From Pseudomonas alloputida (GTDB lineage Bacteria > Pseudomonadota > Gammaproteobacteria > Pseudomonadales > Pseudomonadaceae), in assembly GCF_021283545.2 (NCBI RefSeq), contig NZ_CP128540.1:3569501-3633500 (forward strand): a stretch of 64,000 nt of DNA, in the 5' to 3' direction. Positions 35,115 to 43,746 of the stretch are shown here, in pieces; position 1 is the stretch's first letter, and every line of letters starts with the position of its first letter. Position numbers and translations under genes: made by a program. The notes under the pieces were generated by a model. That model worked only from the letters and a program-made list of their open reading frames with translations, made no database searches and was not told where the DNA came from.

Positions 35115-36536
35115 TTAGCGCTCGCTGATGGCTCGCAGGTTATCCGAGGTGAAGAAGTCGCGCTTCAGGCGAGGGTTGCCACTGTCTTCGGTGATCCAGC
35201 GAATATCGTGTTTGCCTGCCCCGATCGAGGTCATGTCGAAGAGGTAACGACCATCGGCCAAGTTGTACTGGACCTGGGCCTGCACGTCGCAAGCGCCGGT
35301 CTCGTAAACGGGAATCGAGAACCCTTCACGCACCTTCCAGATCTGCCCTTGCTTGTCGAAGTCGACGGCCAGCAGCGGGTTCCAGCTGTCCTCGTCGATG
35401 TAGAACATGCGCTTGGGCGCCTGGTGGCGCATGCCTTGGCGGACATTGGCCTCGACCACCCAGACGCGATGCAGCTCATAGCGACGCGACTGCGGCGCGA
35501 TCGAGTCGTTGCCGGCGAACGCTTCTACCTTGGCGGCGGTGTCGTAGGCCCCGAAATCGTTGTAAGGTACCAGCAGCTCCTGCTTGCCGATCAGCTTCCA
35601 GTCGAAACGGTCCATGGTGCCGAAGAAGACGTTTGCCTCGTCCACGGTGTACTGGTTGTCCAGGCCGATCTGAGGCGCGTCGTAGGAATATGAGGGCATA
35701 CGGCGCACGCGACGCTGGCCAGGGAAGTAGTAGAAGGTCGTGGCCTGCTCGCCGGCCACAGCCGTTTGCACGGCGGACTGACCGGCCAGCGCAGCGGGCG
35801 CCAGATAGTTGAAGAAGGTCGCGTTTTCCAGGCGGCCGTAGGACGAGAAAAGCGCACTGCCCTTCTTGCCCCAGGGGGTCAGGAAGAAGGTGTCGGTCGA
35901 CTGGCGCAGCCATTCCCCGCCCTTGCGAGGAGAAATACCTGAAATGCTCCGGGGGATTTCCACGCCAACGCCGCGATAGCGCAGCTTCATGTTCCACATC
36001 ACCTCTGCACCGGTAGTGGGCATCGGGAACGGGACACCCGGAACATGGGCTTCTTCAAGGGCGACACCGGAAGCATCAAGCTTGGCGAAACCCACGTTCT
36101 GCCTGGTGTTCTCGGCCACGAAATCCGGCGCGCTGCAGGTACGACGGGTCGGGTAGACATCCATGCGATAGCCTGGGACTTTCTTGAACAGTTCGAGCTG
36201 CCCAGGCGACAGCTTGCTCGCATGCTGTGCCACATTGTTCGAGTCGATGTTGTAGAGGGGCTTATCACCCTTGAACTTCCAGTGCTCCCCTCGTACCTGG
36301 CCGTAACTCCATCCTGCCCCCTGCTGCCCTGGCTGTGCCCAGGCTGGAATATCGCCGCTAGAACTGGCGGCGCTCTCGCCCCCCAGCGGCGTCAACTTCG
36401 AACCCAGCGCCTCCGCCCCCTGGGGCGCAGCCTGTACCGAACAGATCGCGGTCGAGGCCGCAAGGGTAACCAGCAGCTGCCTGAAAATACGGCGGGCGGA
36501 TACGACACTTTCCGACCGTGCAGTGACTTGTTTCAT
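35115..36536 (-). CDS. DUF1329 periplasmic lipoprotein-like protein (LolB/LppX-like fold)
   Basis: 473-residue DUF1329 family protein with N-terminal signal (FRQLLVTLAASTAICSVQAA) and family blocks GSKLTPLGGE near residue 45, AEVMWNMKLRYRG, YYFPGQRRVRRMPSYSYDAP, KRMFYIDEDSWNPLLAVDFD. DUF1329 proteins have an outer-membrane-carrier-like fold and occur with DUF1302 genes. It is the first gene of the four-gene envelope operon. Two tandem copies of the TGATCA-N7-TGATCA element lie 76-115 nt upstream, overlapping a promoter, so it is probably controlled by the TetR gene at 40272. Role inferred: periplasmic shuttle for a hydrophobic compound. Confidence 0.9.
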   Translation of the reverse strand: MKQVTARSESVVSARRIFRQLLVTLAASTAICSVQAAPQGAEALGSKLTPLGGESAASSSGDIPAWAQPGQQGAGWSYGQVRGEHWKFKGDKPLYNIDSNNVAQHASKLSPGQLELFKKVPGYRMDVYPTRRTCSAPDFVAENTRQNVGFAKLDASGVALEEAHVPGVPFPMPTTGAEVMWNMKLRYRGVGVEIPRSISGISPRKGGEWLRQSTDTFFLTPWGKKGSALFSSYGRLENATFFNYLAPAALAGQSAVQTAVAGEQATTFYYFPGQRRVRRMPSYSYDAPQIGLDNQYTVDEANVFFGTMDRFDWKLIGKQELLVPYNDFGAYDTAAKVEAFAGNDSIAPQSRRYELHRVWVVEANVRQGMRHQAPKRMFYIDEDSWNPLLAVDFDKQGQIWKVREGFSIPVYETGACDVQAQVQYNLADGRYLFDMTSIGAGKHDIRWITEDSGNPRLKRDFFTSDNLRAISER

Positions 36537-36602
36537 TGGAGGATCCTCAAACGAAGGGCTTGGACCGGCTGCTCGACCCTTCGGGTGGAAAGATCGGCGC
36601 CT

Positions 36603-36651
36603 ACTACATCCTGATCAAGCGACATGATCAACTGACCATGTCATGTGATCA
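36603..36651 (-). promoter_or_regulatory. Promoter and tandem operators of the DUF1329 operon (site A)
   Basis: Two copies of TGATCA-N7-TGATCA lie at 36612-36630 (both arms exact) and 36633-36651 (TGACCA...TGATCA), starting exactly 21 bp apart, two helical turns. On the minus strand TTGATC (36626-36631) and TGTAGT (36603-36608) are spaced 17 bp and can serve as -35/-10. The operator at 36612-36630 overlaps the -35 and most of the spacer. The same element occurs at 40092-40131 and 41082-41100. Confidence 0.65.
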
Positions 36652-36897
36652 ACACGCAAGCCACATGCCAGAATGCGTCATAGGCGGATTACGCTAGAGA
36701 AATCAGCGAGTTGAATTTATTTATCGACTAATGCGTGCCTGGCGCCTGCACATTATTGGGAAGTAAGGAAACATGTGTTACCAAAAGATGCCTTTTAATA
36801 GTGCGCCACCTAAAGGTCTACCACTGCCACACTGAACCCTAACTATTTTTCGCTTATCCAGGCCCATGACTGACGCGAATGATTCACCCATAAAAAA
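36652..36897. other. Intergenic DNA, no gene seen
   Basis: Between site A and the terminator at 36898 I see no reading frame with codon bias or homology and no clear structured element. It is moderately AT-rich. Confidence 0.4.
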
Positions 36898-36915
36898 ACC
36901 GCCCCTAGGGGCGGT
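36898..36915 (-). terminator. Rho-independent terminator after the membrane-protein gene
   Basis: Perfect palindrome ACCGCCCCTAGGGGCGGT flanked by A-runs on both sides. On the minus strand the left A-run (36892-36898) reads as a T-run, so it terminates transcription from the gene ending at 37009. The loop is short, but the stem is strong. Confidence 0.75.
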
Positions 36916-37008
36916 AAAAAAGCAGGCTTTCGCCCGCCATGGAGTAACAGCAGATATCAAACTACACATCCCGTCTGCCATTGAACAGCCCGTTAACCAA
37001 CCCGCAAC

Positions 37009-37671
37009 TTAACTGGGATGAAGCATGGCATGCGAGGGCAATTTCCTTGAGCGCTGAAGTGCCCCATAGGCATAAAACAACTGCACAATCGAATAGGACC
37101 AGGTCAGGAAGGCACAGCTCATGAAGATCATCTTGGTATCATCCCCCGGGATCGGGAAGAAGTCATACCGCAGCGCGATCGTCAGCCCCGCCGCCCCTCC
37201 CAGCAAGGTGGCCAGCGCGTGCAGCGACTCGCCGGCACGTACCAGCCGCCAGATAAAGTAGACCAGAAACAACGTGTACAACGACCACATCAACACATAG
37301 AAATAGGGCAGCAACTCTTTAAAGCTCGTCGACAGGTAGTAAAGGGCAGTCGCGGCAAACGCGGCCAAAAACAATATCACGTCCTTCACCGGCGACGGCT
37401 TATAATTATGCGTCACGGCCATCAACCCGAGCGTTGCAATAACCGGCACGCCGACCCCGCGGGAAAACGCATCCAGAAAGATGGCGACTTTATAATTGGC
37501 TTGCCACCCCGTGGCGATGAACGTCGTAAAGTTTGTTGCGGAAATACCGACAATCAAGAACTCCACGCCCAACAAATAATTCTTGCGCCTGATAAATGCA
37601 ACACCATAACCCAAGCCACTCATCACCAGCAGCACGCATGCGATCAACGCAAACAAATCTATGAGTTCCAC
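37009..37671 (-). CDS. Uncharacterised integral membrane protein, about 7 helices
   Basis: 220-residue polytopic membrane protein that I do not recognise. Hydrophobic segments occur at about residues 4-24, 34-55, 72-90, 97-115, 122-145, 152-168 and 180-200. Conserved-looking polar spots are ATNFTTFIATGWQANYK and RYDFFPIPGDD. I favour the GTG at 37671 because AGAGG lies about 9 nt upstream; a GTG at 37734 would add 21 residues. It follows the FAD-oxidoreductase gene by 74 nt on the same strand and is followed by a terminator at 36898, so it may be the last gene of the PhyH-FAD oxidoreductase operon. A transporter or sensor role is possible; nothing identifies a ligand. Confidence 0.7.
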   Translation of the reverse strand: MELIDLFALIACVLLVMSGLGYGVAFIRRKNYLLGVEFLIVGISATNFTTFIATGWQANYKVAIFLDAFSRGVGVPVIATLGLMAVTHNYKPSPVKDVILFLAAFAATALYYLSTSFKELLPYFYVLMWSLYTLFLVYFIWRLVRAGESLHALATLLGGAAGLTIALRYDFFPIPGDDTKMIFMSCAFLTWSYSIVQLFYAYGALQRSRKLPSHAMLHPS

Positions 37672-37745
37672 GATAACAGCCTCTGTCAAAAGGGTCGCGC
37701 CGTAGTTCTGCACATACGGGCATAGAACACGCACATCAATTGCAA

Positions 37746-39122
37746 TCAGCCCTTCCTGGCCTTGTCTTTACGCACTTTTCTATCGGTCCAGTCATCCAGC
37801 AACTTGGCCGCCGCAAAGGCAGCGTGTACGGCGCACCATTGCAAGGGTTCAGGCAGCAAGGACGGCGTTTTGTGTTGCAGTGCTGCCAGCAGCTCAGGCG
37901 CCTGGCCGTTGATTTGCTGGGCAAACAGCTTGCCGATCAACGATTGCGTGCCCAGCCCGTGGCCCGAGCAGCCGGTGGCGTAGTAAATGTTCTGTTTCGC
38001 GCCCATGGCACCGATCACCGGCAGAAAGTCGTAGGCGCCACTGACGTAACCACTCCAGCAGTGCTTGACGCCAAGGCCTTGCAATGCCGGATAGCGCTCG
38101 CGCAGTACCTGCGCCAATGCCGCATAGGCGCCCTGGTCCGGGACATTGGGCGTCTTCGAACCGTAGGCATAACCTAGCTTCTTGACGGTCAACACCATCG
38201 TGCCGTGTGCCGTCAGGCGGTGGCTCTCCATGGTGTAGTGCGGCGTGATGATCCCTTCCCGCCCTTGCCAGCCGAGGGCAGCCAACTGCTGCGTCGACAG
38301 CGTTTGGGTTTCGATTGCCGACACCCGAATCGCCGCGACCTTGTTGCGCAACACCCCCAGCTGCGGGGTATAGGCGTTGGTTGCCAGCACCATCACCGGG
38401 GCGGTTGCACGGCCATGGGCAGTCTTGCAGGTAATGACCGGCCCTTCGCTGAAGCTCAGCAACGGCGTGCGTTCGTAGAGCTTCACCCCCGCCTCGATGG
38501 CCGCGCGCCGGAGGCCGCCGATGTACTTCCCTGGATTCAAGGTGCCGCCACATTGCTCGGCGGCGAACAGAAACGCAGGGGGGATGCCCCGCGCACGCAT
38601 CTCGGCACCTTCGACGAAGCGGCTCGTCGCCCCCAGTGTCTGACCCAGCGCCATGTTTTCCCGCAAGCGCTTCTCCTGACTGGGATGAACACCTGCCCGG
38701 AGCACGCCCGAAGGGTTGTAGTCACAGTCGATACCCAAGGTTTTGAATCGACCTTCCACGTAGGGCACCGCCTCGTCATAGAACCTGACGAACTGCGTGG
38801 CCTGCTCCACGCCCACCCGTTTGACGAACATATCGTACTCGATGCCCATGCTGCCCAGCAGGTAGCCGGCATTGCGGCCACTGGCACCGAAGCCGGCGAA
38901 TTCCTGTTCCAGCACGATCACATCCGCCCCGAGCGCCTTGAGTTCCAGCGCGGTCGACAGCCCGGCAAAGCCGGCGCCGATCACGATCACATCGGCCTGC
39001 GCGTCACCTTCGAGGGCCGGCTGCAGATCAGCCGGTCGCTCTACCCATCCCCCCAGACCGCGAAACTTCAACGGTGCTGAGTCACCATCGGCCGCATTGT
39101 TCAAGGCATTCATTCGCGTCAC
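37746..39122 (-). CDS. FAD-dependent oxidoreductase, DAO/PuuB-like
   Basis: 458-residue flavoenzyme of the D-amino-acid-oxidase family. The FAD Rossmann motif is at residues 44-72 (VIVIGAGFAGLSTALELKAL; ends VLEQE). FGASGRNAGYL follows, as in PuuB-type gamma-glutamylputrescine oxidases. GGTLNPGKYIGGLRRAA and, near the C-terminus, YATGCSGHGLGTQSLIGKL complete the FAD site. It probably oxidises a secondary or primary amine, giving an aldehyde or imine. It begins 11 nt after the stop of the PhyH-like gene, so the two are co-transcribed from the promoter with site B. A hydroxylation-then-amine-oxidation route is suggested by this pairing (inference). Confidence 0.9.
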   Translation of the reverse strand: MTRMNALNNAADGDSAPLKFRGLGGWVERPADLQPALEGDAQADVIVIGAGFAGLSTALELKALGADVIVLEQEFAGFGASGRNAGYLLGSMGIEYDMFVKRVGVEQATQFVRFYDEAVPYVEGRFKTLGIDCDYNPSGVLRAGVHPSQEKRLRENMALGQTLGATSRFVEGAEMRARGIPPAFLFAAEQCGGTLNPGKYIGGLRRAAIEAGVKLYERTPLLSFSEGPVITCKTAHGRATAPVMVLATNAYTPQLGVLRNKVAAIRVSAIETQTLSTQQLAALGWQGREGIITPHYTMESHRLTAHGTMVLTVKKLGYAYGSKTPNVPDQGAYAALAQVLRERYPALQGLGVKHCWSGYVSGAYDFLPVIGAMGAKQNIYYATGCSGHGLGTQSLIGKLFAQQINGQAPELLAALQHKTPSLLPEPLQWCAVHAAFAAAKLLDDWTDRKVRKDKARKG

Positions 39123-39133
39123 TCCCAGAATTA

Positions 39134-40021
39134 TCAGAAGCCTTTACCCGGCTCGGAGAATGCCGGCATGCCCAGGAGTTCCTGCGGGTCGCGCATCTGG
39201 CCATCGATTTCCACCCACCCCAGCAGCGTCGAACTGGCACTCCAGCCCAGCAGGCGTTGCATTTCGCTCGGGAGCTGGCGAACACGTTCGACGGGAATGG
39301 ACAGGAAGTGATTCTCTTCAAGGCGCAGGAAGGCCAGGTCGTAGGCCATTGTCAGGCCAGTACGAGGCGCTGCCGTCGTGTTGGCGCCGCCGCCGTGATA
39401 CACCGAGCCGATCCACAGCAGCGCCGAACCTGCCTTCATCTGCGCGGCGACGGTTTCTTCCTGGGTCGGCATTCGTTCGTCATCCCATTGATGGCTACCG
39501 GGGATGACGCGCGTCGCACCGTTTTCCTCGGTGAAATCTGAAATGGCCAGCATCATTTGCAGCCTGGCCTCACGCCCATACTGCGGGTGCCGCCAGAGCG
39601 AAGTGGCATCGTCACGGTGCAGGGGCTGGAGGCCTTGGCCCGGGCCAATCTGGATCGCCTGGGTGATGCTCAGTTGAATATCAGGCGCCATCTCGATGCG
39701 GTCGCTGCCCACCCAGACATGGGTAGGGGTTTGCAGGATCTGCCTGGCCGCGCCAAGGAACAGCGGGTGCAATGCCACCTCCACGGCGGTGTCGCTGCGC
39801 CCAATGATTCGGGCCACACGGCGGGTCTGGGTGCCGGCGAAATATGGATCGACACCACAAGGCGTGACCTTCAGGTAGCTGTCCAGTTCTTCGGTGAGGG
39901 ACTTCAGCGTTGCCGGCGAAACAAAGTCGGCAATGATGACGCCGCCGTCACGCCGAATGATGTCCACCACCTGCTCGATCGAGGCATCGCTGCTGACTGT
40001 GGAGAGCGCTCGTGTATCCAT
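39134..40021 (-). CDS. Phytanoyl-CoA dioxygenase (PhyH) family protein, second copy
   Basis: 295-residue Fe(II)/2-oxoglutarate oxygenase. The HxD motif is in LQPLHRDDATSLW (about residues 138-140), with LAISDFTEENGATRVIPGSH and distal His in GSVYHGGGANTTAAPRTGL. It is a paralogue of the protein at 29061-29930, with the same DFTEENGATR core. It begins the PhyH-FAD oxidoreductase operon. Site B (40092-40131), with two copies of the TGATCA element spaced 21 bp, lies 71-110 nt upstream. The TetR gene at 40272 is divergent. Substrate is unknown; the enzyme may hydroxylate next to a nitrogen before the FAD enzyme acts. Confidence 0.9.
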   Translation of the reverse strand: MDTRALSTVSSDASIEQVVDIIRRDGGVIIADFVSPATLKSLTEELDSYLKVTPCGVDPYFAGTQTRRVARIIGRSDTAVEVALHPLFLGAARQILQTPTHVWVGSDRIEMAPDIQLSITQAIQIGPGQGLQPLHRDDATSLWRHPQYGREARLQMMLAISDFTEENGATRVIPGSHQWDDERMPTQEETVAAQMKAGSALLWIGSVYHGGGANTTAAPRTGLTMAYDLAFLRLEENHFLSIPVERVRQLPSEMQRLLGWSASSTLLGWVEIDGQMRDPQELLGMPAFSEPGKGF

Positions 40022-40090
40022 CTGCTTTCTACCTGTCTGGTTTTGTCATTGTTCTGCCCACCGAGGCCGGGCGACTTGGGTGGTGAACTC

Positions 40091-40131
40091 ATCATCACCG
40101 AACATGGTCACTTGATCAAGTCATTTGATTT
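40091..40131 (-). promoter_or_regulatory. Promoter and tandem operators between PhyH and tetR (site B)
   Basis: Copies of the TGATCA-N7-TGATCA element lie at 40092-40110 (TCATCA...TGGTCA) and 40113-40131 (TGATCA...TGATTT), again exactly 21 bp apart. On the minus strand TTGATC (40114-40119) and GATGAT (40091-40096) are 17 bp apart, directed at the PhyH gene. The site also lies 141 bp before the TetR gene, so autoregulation is possible. Confidence 0.6.
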
Positions 40132-40271
40132 TCATTTTTCGTACCTTCCTTTGCCCATGCGGTATGGGATTGCATCGACTCATGGATTGAGGCTTGACCT
40201 TGCGCTAGCATTCGTCACCGTCAACGCCGGGCCAAGGGGCCGGCGGCAATACCGAAAAGGGAGAACGCTCA

Positions 40272-40853
40272 ATGGCTCGGATTGGTGCTGAAGAGCGCAG
40301 GCAGGACTTTATCGAGGCCACCGTGAAGGTGATCGCGGAACATGGGGTGGCCAACGCCACAACCCGGCGAATCGCTGCGGCAGCAGATTCGCCGCTGGCA
40401 TCGTTGCACTATGTCTTCCACACCAAGGACGAGCTGTTCTATGCGGTCTACGAGTCCTTGATCAACATGCCGCAACAATCGTTGCAACACGTGCCGACAG
40501 GCGCCACGGCGGCGGAATCGGTGGGGGAAATGTTGCGCCAGCTTGTCAACTGGTTCACCGCTCATCCTGAGATGGCGACCACGCAGTTCGAACTGTTTTG
40601 CTGGAACCTGCGCAACAACCCGGAGATGGCAACCAAGATCTATGCCGTTTCCCTCGAAGCGGCCCAACAGGCCATCGTGAAGGTCACCGACGGCGCACTG
40701 GACCAGGCAGCACTGACCACTATCAGCCGCTTGCTGATCAATCTGTTCGACGGCCTGATGCTCGCCTGGTCCGCTCACGGCGACCGTGCACGCCTGGAGG
40801 CCGAGACCGAGACCGCCTGCCAGGCAGTCAAGTTGCTGGTGGCCAGTTACTGA
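40272..40853 (+). CDS. TetR-family regulator, proposed master regulator of the hydrophobic-compound module
   Basis: 193-residue TetR protein. It starts MARIGAEERRQDFIEATVKV and continues with the HTH VANATTRRIAAAADSPLASLHYVFHTKDEL (key block SPLASLHYVFHTKDEL, residues 39-54). A C-terminal ligand domain follows (WFTAHPEMATTQFELFCW, LFDGLMLAWSAHGDRA). It is placed between the PhyH-FAD oxidoreductase operon (divergent) and the monooxygenase-hydrolase operon (same strand, 276 bp later). The TGATCA-N7-TGATCA element is found at its divergent promoter, at the monooxygenase promoter and at the DUF1329 operon promoter. It is the only TetR gene within this block, so I infer it binds all three sites. 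Confidence 0.9.
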   Translation: MARIGAEERRQDFIEATVKVIAEHGVANATTRRIAAAADSPLASLHYVFHTKDELFYAVYESLINMPQQSLQHVPTGATAAESVGEMLRQLVNWFTAHPEMATTQFELFCWNLRNNPEMATKIYAVSLEAAQQAIVKVTDGALDQAALTTISRLLINLFDGLMLAWSAHGDRARLEAETETACQAVKLLVASY

Positions 40854-41081
40854 GGCCCCACAGGATTCGCCGTGCTGCGTCGCTGCACGGCGATCCCCTC
40901 CCCCTCCGGCTCTGAAAGCCGCAGCGCCCCCCTTCGAACGTTCCGATGACGATATCTACCAGACTGACCCAGTCTGATCGTTGATCGGCGAAGTAACAGG
41001 TGCAAATCATCCTGAAATAGCAGTGACGTGGTGCATTTTGCACCTTGTCCCACCCTTCCTGCGACCTTATTCTGAGTCAAA

Positions 41082-41111
41082 TGATCAAGTCAAAAGATCA
41101 GTCTCTATAAC
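41082..41111 (+). promoter_or_regulatory. Promoter and operator of the monooxygenase operon (site C)
   Basis: TGATCA-AGTCAAA-AGATCA (41082-41100) matches the element of sites A and B with one arm mismatch. TATAAC (41106-41111) lies 18 bp after the first TGATCA, so the operator would overlap the -35 and spacer. AGGAGG precedes the ATG at 41130. No convincing second copy at 21 bp is visible here. Confidence 0.65.
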
Positions 41112-41129
41112 ACAACAATAGGAGGCGAC

Positions 41130-42656
41130 ATGTCCTCTCACACTGCTCTTCCGGTTGAGCCGCTCGATGTTCTGATCATGGGAGCCGGTGTGTCTGGCAT
41201 CGGCGCGGCGGCCTACCTGCGACGCAATCAACCGAACAAGACCTTTGCCATTCTCGAGTCCCGCGAGCGCATGGGGGGTACCTGGGACCTGTTCCGATAC
41301 CCCGGCATCCGCTCCGACTCGGACCTCTACACCTTCGGTTTCGACTTCAAGCCCTGGACCAAGGCCAAGTCCTTGGCGGACGCCGCGGATATTCTTGAGT
41401 ACCTGAGCGAAGCCATCGACGAGCACCAGCTGGCTCCCTTCATCCAGTACCAGCAGAAAGTCATCTCGGCCAACTGGCAAAGCGACAAGGGCTTGTGGTC
41501 GGTGCGTGTCGAGGATGGCCGCACGGCGCAGATCCGCACGGTCGAATGCCGCTGGCTGTTCAGTGCAGGCGGTTACTATCGCTATGATCAGGGCTTCAGC
41601 CCCCGGTTCGAAGGCAGCGAACAGTTCAAGGGCCAGATCATCCATCCGCAACACTGGCCGGAAGACCTCGACTACACCGGCAAGCGCGTCGTGGTCATTG
41701 GCAGTGGCGCAACTGCGGTAACCCTGATCCCGGCCATGGCCGACAAGGTCGCCAGCATCACCATGCTGCAGCGCACGCCCTCCTACATCATCAACCAGCC
41801 CGCCAACGATGGGGTTGCAGCGTTCCTGCGCAAGGTCCTGCCCGCGCAAACCGCCTATTCCCTGACGCGCTACAAGAACGCCAAGATCACCCTGGCCTTC
41901 TGGGGCTTCTGCCAGCGCTTCCCCAAGCTTTCGAAGAAACTGCTGCTGTGGCTGACCCGCAAGGAGTTGCCGAAAGACTACCCGGTCGACGTGCATTTCA
42001 ACCCGCCCTACAACCCTTGGGATCAGCGCCTGTGCTCGGTGCCCGAAGGCGATTTGTTCAAAGCCATCAGCGCGGGCAATGCCGACATCGTCACCGATCA
42101 TATCGAGCGGTTTACCGAGCACGGTGTATTGCTCAAGTCAGGCAAGATGCTCAAGGCCGATATCATCGTCACCGCCACGGGGCTGAACGTGCAGCTGTTC
42201 GGCGGCATCACCCTGCACAAGGACGGCAAACCGGTCGTGCTCAGCGAGACCCTGGCCTACAAAGGCATGATGCTCTCCGGTGTCCCCAATTTTGCGTTCG
42301 CGGTGGGCTACACCAACTCATCCTGGACCTTGAAAGTCTGCCTGCTGTGCGACCACTTCTGCCGCTTGCTGGGCTTGATGGAGCGCGAAGGCTACAACGT
42401 CTGCGAGCCCAAGGCGCCGGAAGGCGTCGAAACCCGCCCCTTGCTCGACTTTGGTGCCGGCTACGTACAGCGCGCGTTGGACAGCATGCCGCGCCAGGGC
42501 CCGCGCGAACCCTGGGTGATGTCGATGGATTATTTCCGCGACGTCAAACTGCTGCGCCGTGGCGCGGTGACAGACAAGTGCCTGAAGTTCACCGCAGTAC
42601 CCAATGCGCCCTTGCACGCCGATGTCCAGTTGCAGCAGCAAGGTAGCCGCCGATGA
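41130..42656 (+). CDS. Flavin-containing monooxygenase, EthA-type Baeyer-Villiger enzyme
   Basis: 508-residue FAD/NADPH monooxygenase. The FAD motif is [10 protein letters not shown] at about residue 17, with [15 protein letters not shown] after it. The Baeyer-Villiger fingerprint [17 protein letters not shown] (about 165-181) carries the conserved His and Trp. The NADPH Rossmann motif is [11 protein letters not shown] at about 190, and the ATGL block (VTATGLNVQ) is near 350. The length and HPQHWP form match EthA-like type I BVMOs, which turn ketones into esters or oxidise sulfur/nitrogen. A strong AGGAGG precedes the start. Its stop overlaps the hydrolase start by 4 nt, giving a ketone-to-ester-to-alcohol-plus-acid pair. 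Confidence 0.92.
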
Positions 42657-43528
42657 GCACCGATCGCTTCTGCGAGCTGGCAGGCGAGCGCAGGCTCTGC
42701 TATCGCAGCCATGGCCATGAAGCCGCCCCGGCAGTCCTGCTCATCGTCGGCCTGGGGCTGCAACTGACCTACTGGCCGCAAGCGCTTATCGACGGCCTGG
42801 TCGAGCGGGGGTTTCGGGTCATCACGCTGGACAACCGTGACGCGGGCCGCTCGTTCTTCACGGATGTGGCGCCCCCCACGCCCCTGCAGCAGTTCCTGCG
42901 CAAGCGCACGCCCGGCTATGACCTGGGGGACATGGCCAGCGACGTGATCGGGCTCATGGACGCTTTGCATCTGGAAGCGGCGCATGTGGTGGGGATGTCG
43001 ATGGGCGGCATGATCGCCCAGACACTCGCCGCGCGTTACCCCGAGCGCGTCAGCACGCTTACCTCGATCTTTTCCACGACAGGCTCACTGCGCGTCGGCC
43101 AGCCGGCGCTTAAAGCCCTGTTCAAGCTTCTGCGCCGCCCACCGCGTAACCAGCACGAAAGCGTTCGCGACTACGTGGACATCATGGGGCTGATCGGTTC
43201 GCGGCTGGAGTGGAACGAGCCGGCCTTGCGTGACTACGCCATGCAAGCCTGGCCGCGAGGTGGCGGTGAGGCCAGCAACCTCGGCACCGCCAGGCAGATC
43301 GGCGCGATCATCAACTCCGGTGACCGTACCCAGGAGTTGCAGCGGATTCGCTGCCCCACGCTGGTCATTCATGGCGACAAAGACCTCATGGTCGCCACCA
43401 ACGGCGGGTTTGCCACGGCGTCGGCGATTCGCGGCGCCAACCTGGTGCTGCTGCCCGGGATGGGGCATGACTTGCCGACGTGCCTGTCGGGCACGCTGCT
43501 GTCCCTGCTGACGGGGCACATGCGTTAG
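42653..43528 (+). CDS. Alpha/beta hydrolase (esterase/lactonase-like)
   Basis: 291-residue alpha/beta hydrolase. The oxyanion block is [12 protein letters not shown], followed by LDNRDAGRS. The nucleophile elbow is GMSMGGM (Ser about residue 107). The acid is in [10 protein letters not shown], and the catalytic His in PGMGHDLP near residue 277. The LDNRDAGRS block is typical of esterases such as aclacinomycin methylesterase-like proteins. Translation is coupled to the monooxygenase (ATGA overlap), so it probably hydrolyses the ester or lactone made by it. A terminator follows at 43544. Confidence 0.9.
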
Positions 43529-43543
43529 CACAGATTTTCTTTT

Positions 43544-43574
43544 AGGGGCCCGTCGCTTGGTCGCCCCTCTTTTT
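43544..43574 (+). terminator. Rho-independent terminator after the monooxygenase-hydrolase operon
   Basis: AGGGGC (43544-43549) pairs with GCCCCT (43563-43568), followed by CTTTTTATT. It lies 15 nt after the hydrolase stop and separates this operon from the amine operon downstream. Confidence 0.78.
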
Positions 43575-43602
43575 ATTCCGCTGGAGCCTTTTCGCAACAG
43601 GT

Positions 43603-43644
43603 TTACGCAAGACCCAAAACAACAACATTCAGGCCCGTGCGTAA
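43603..43644. promoter_or_regulatory. Spaced inverted repeat upstream of the amine operon
   Basis: TTACGCA (43603-43609) and TGCGTAA (43638-43644) are exact inverted copies 35 bp apart in the 200-bp gap before the iron alcohol dehydrogenase gene. It may be a regulator site for the amine operon; no regulator gene is adjacent. Confidence 0.3.
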
Positions 43645-43746
43645 CCGCCAGGCCCACATTACACGCCCGAGCCGTTAAACACGGCCAGGCGCGGATGCCC
43701 CTCCACTGCCCTTTCGACAATGACAACAATTGAGCAAGAGGTACGT

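Noticed and set aside
36778..36981. 67-codon minus-strand frame
   Set aside because: It spans the terminator palindrome at 36898 and has no ribosome-binding site or homology.
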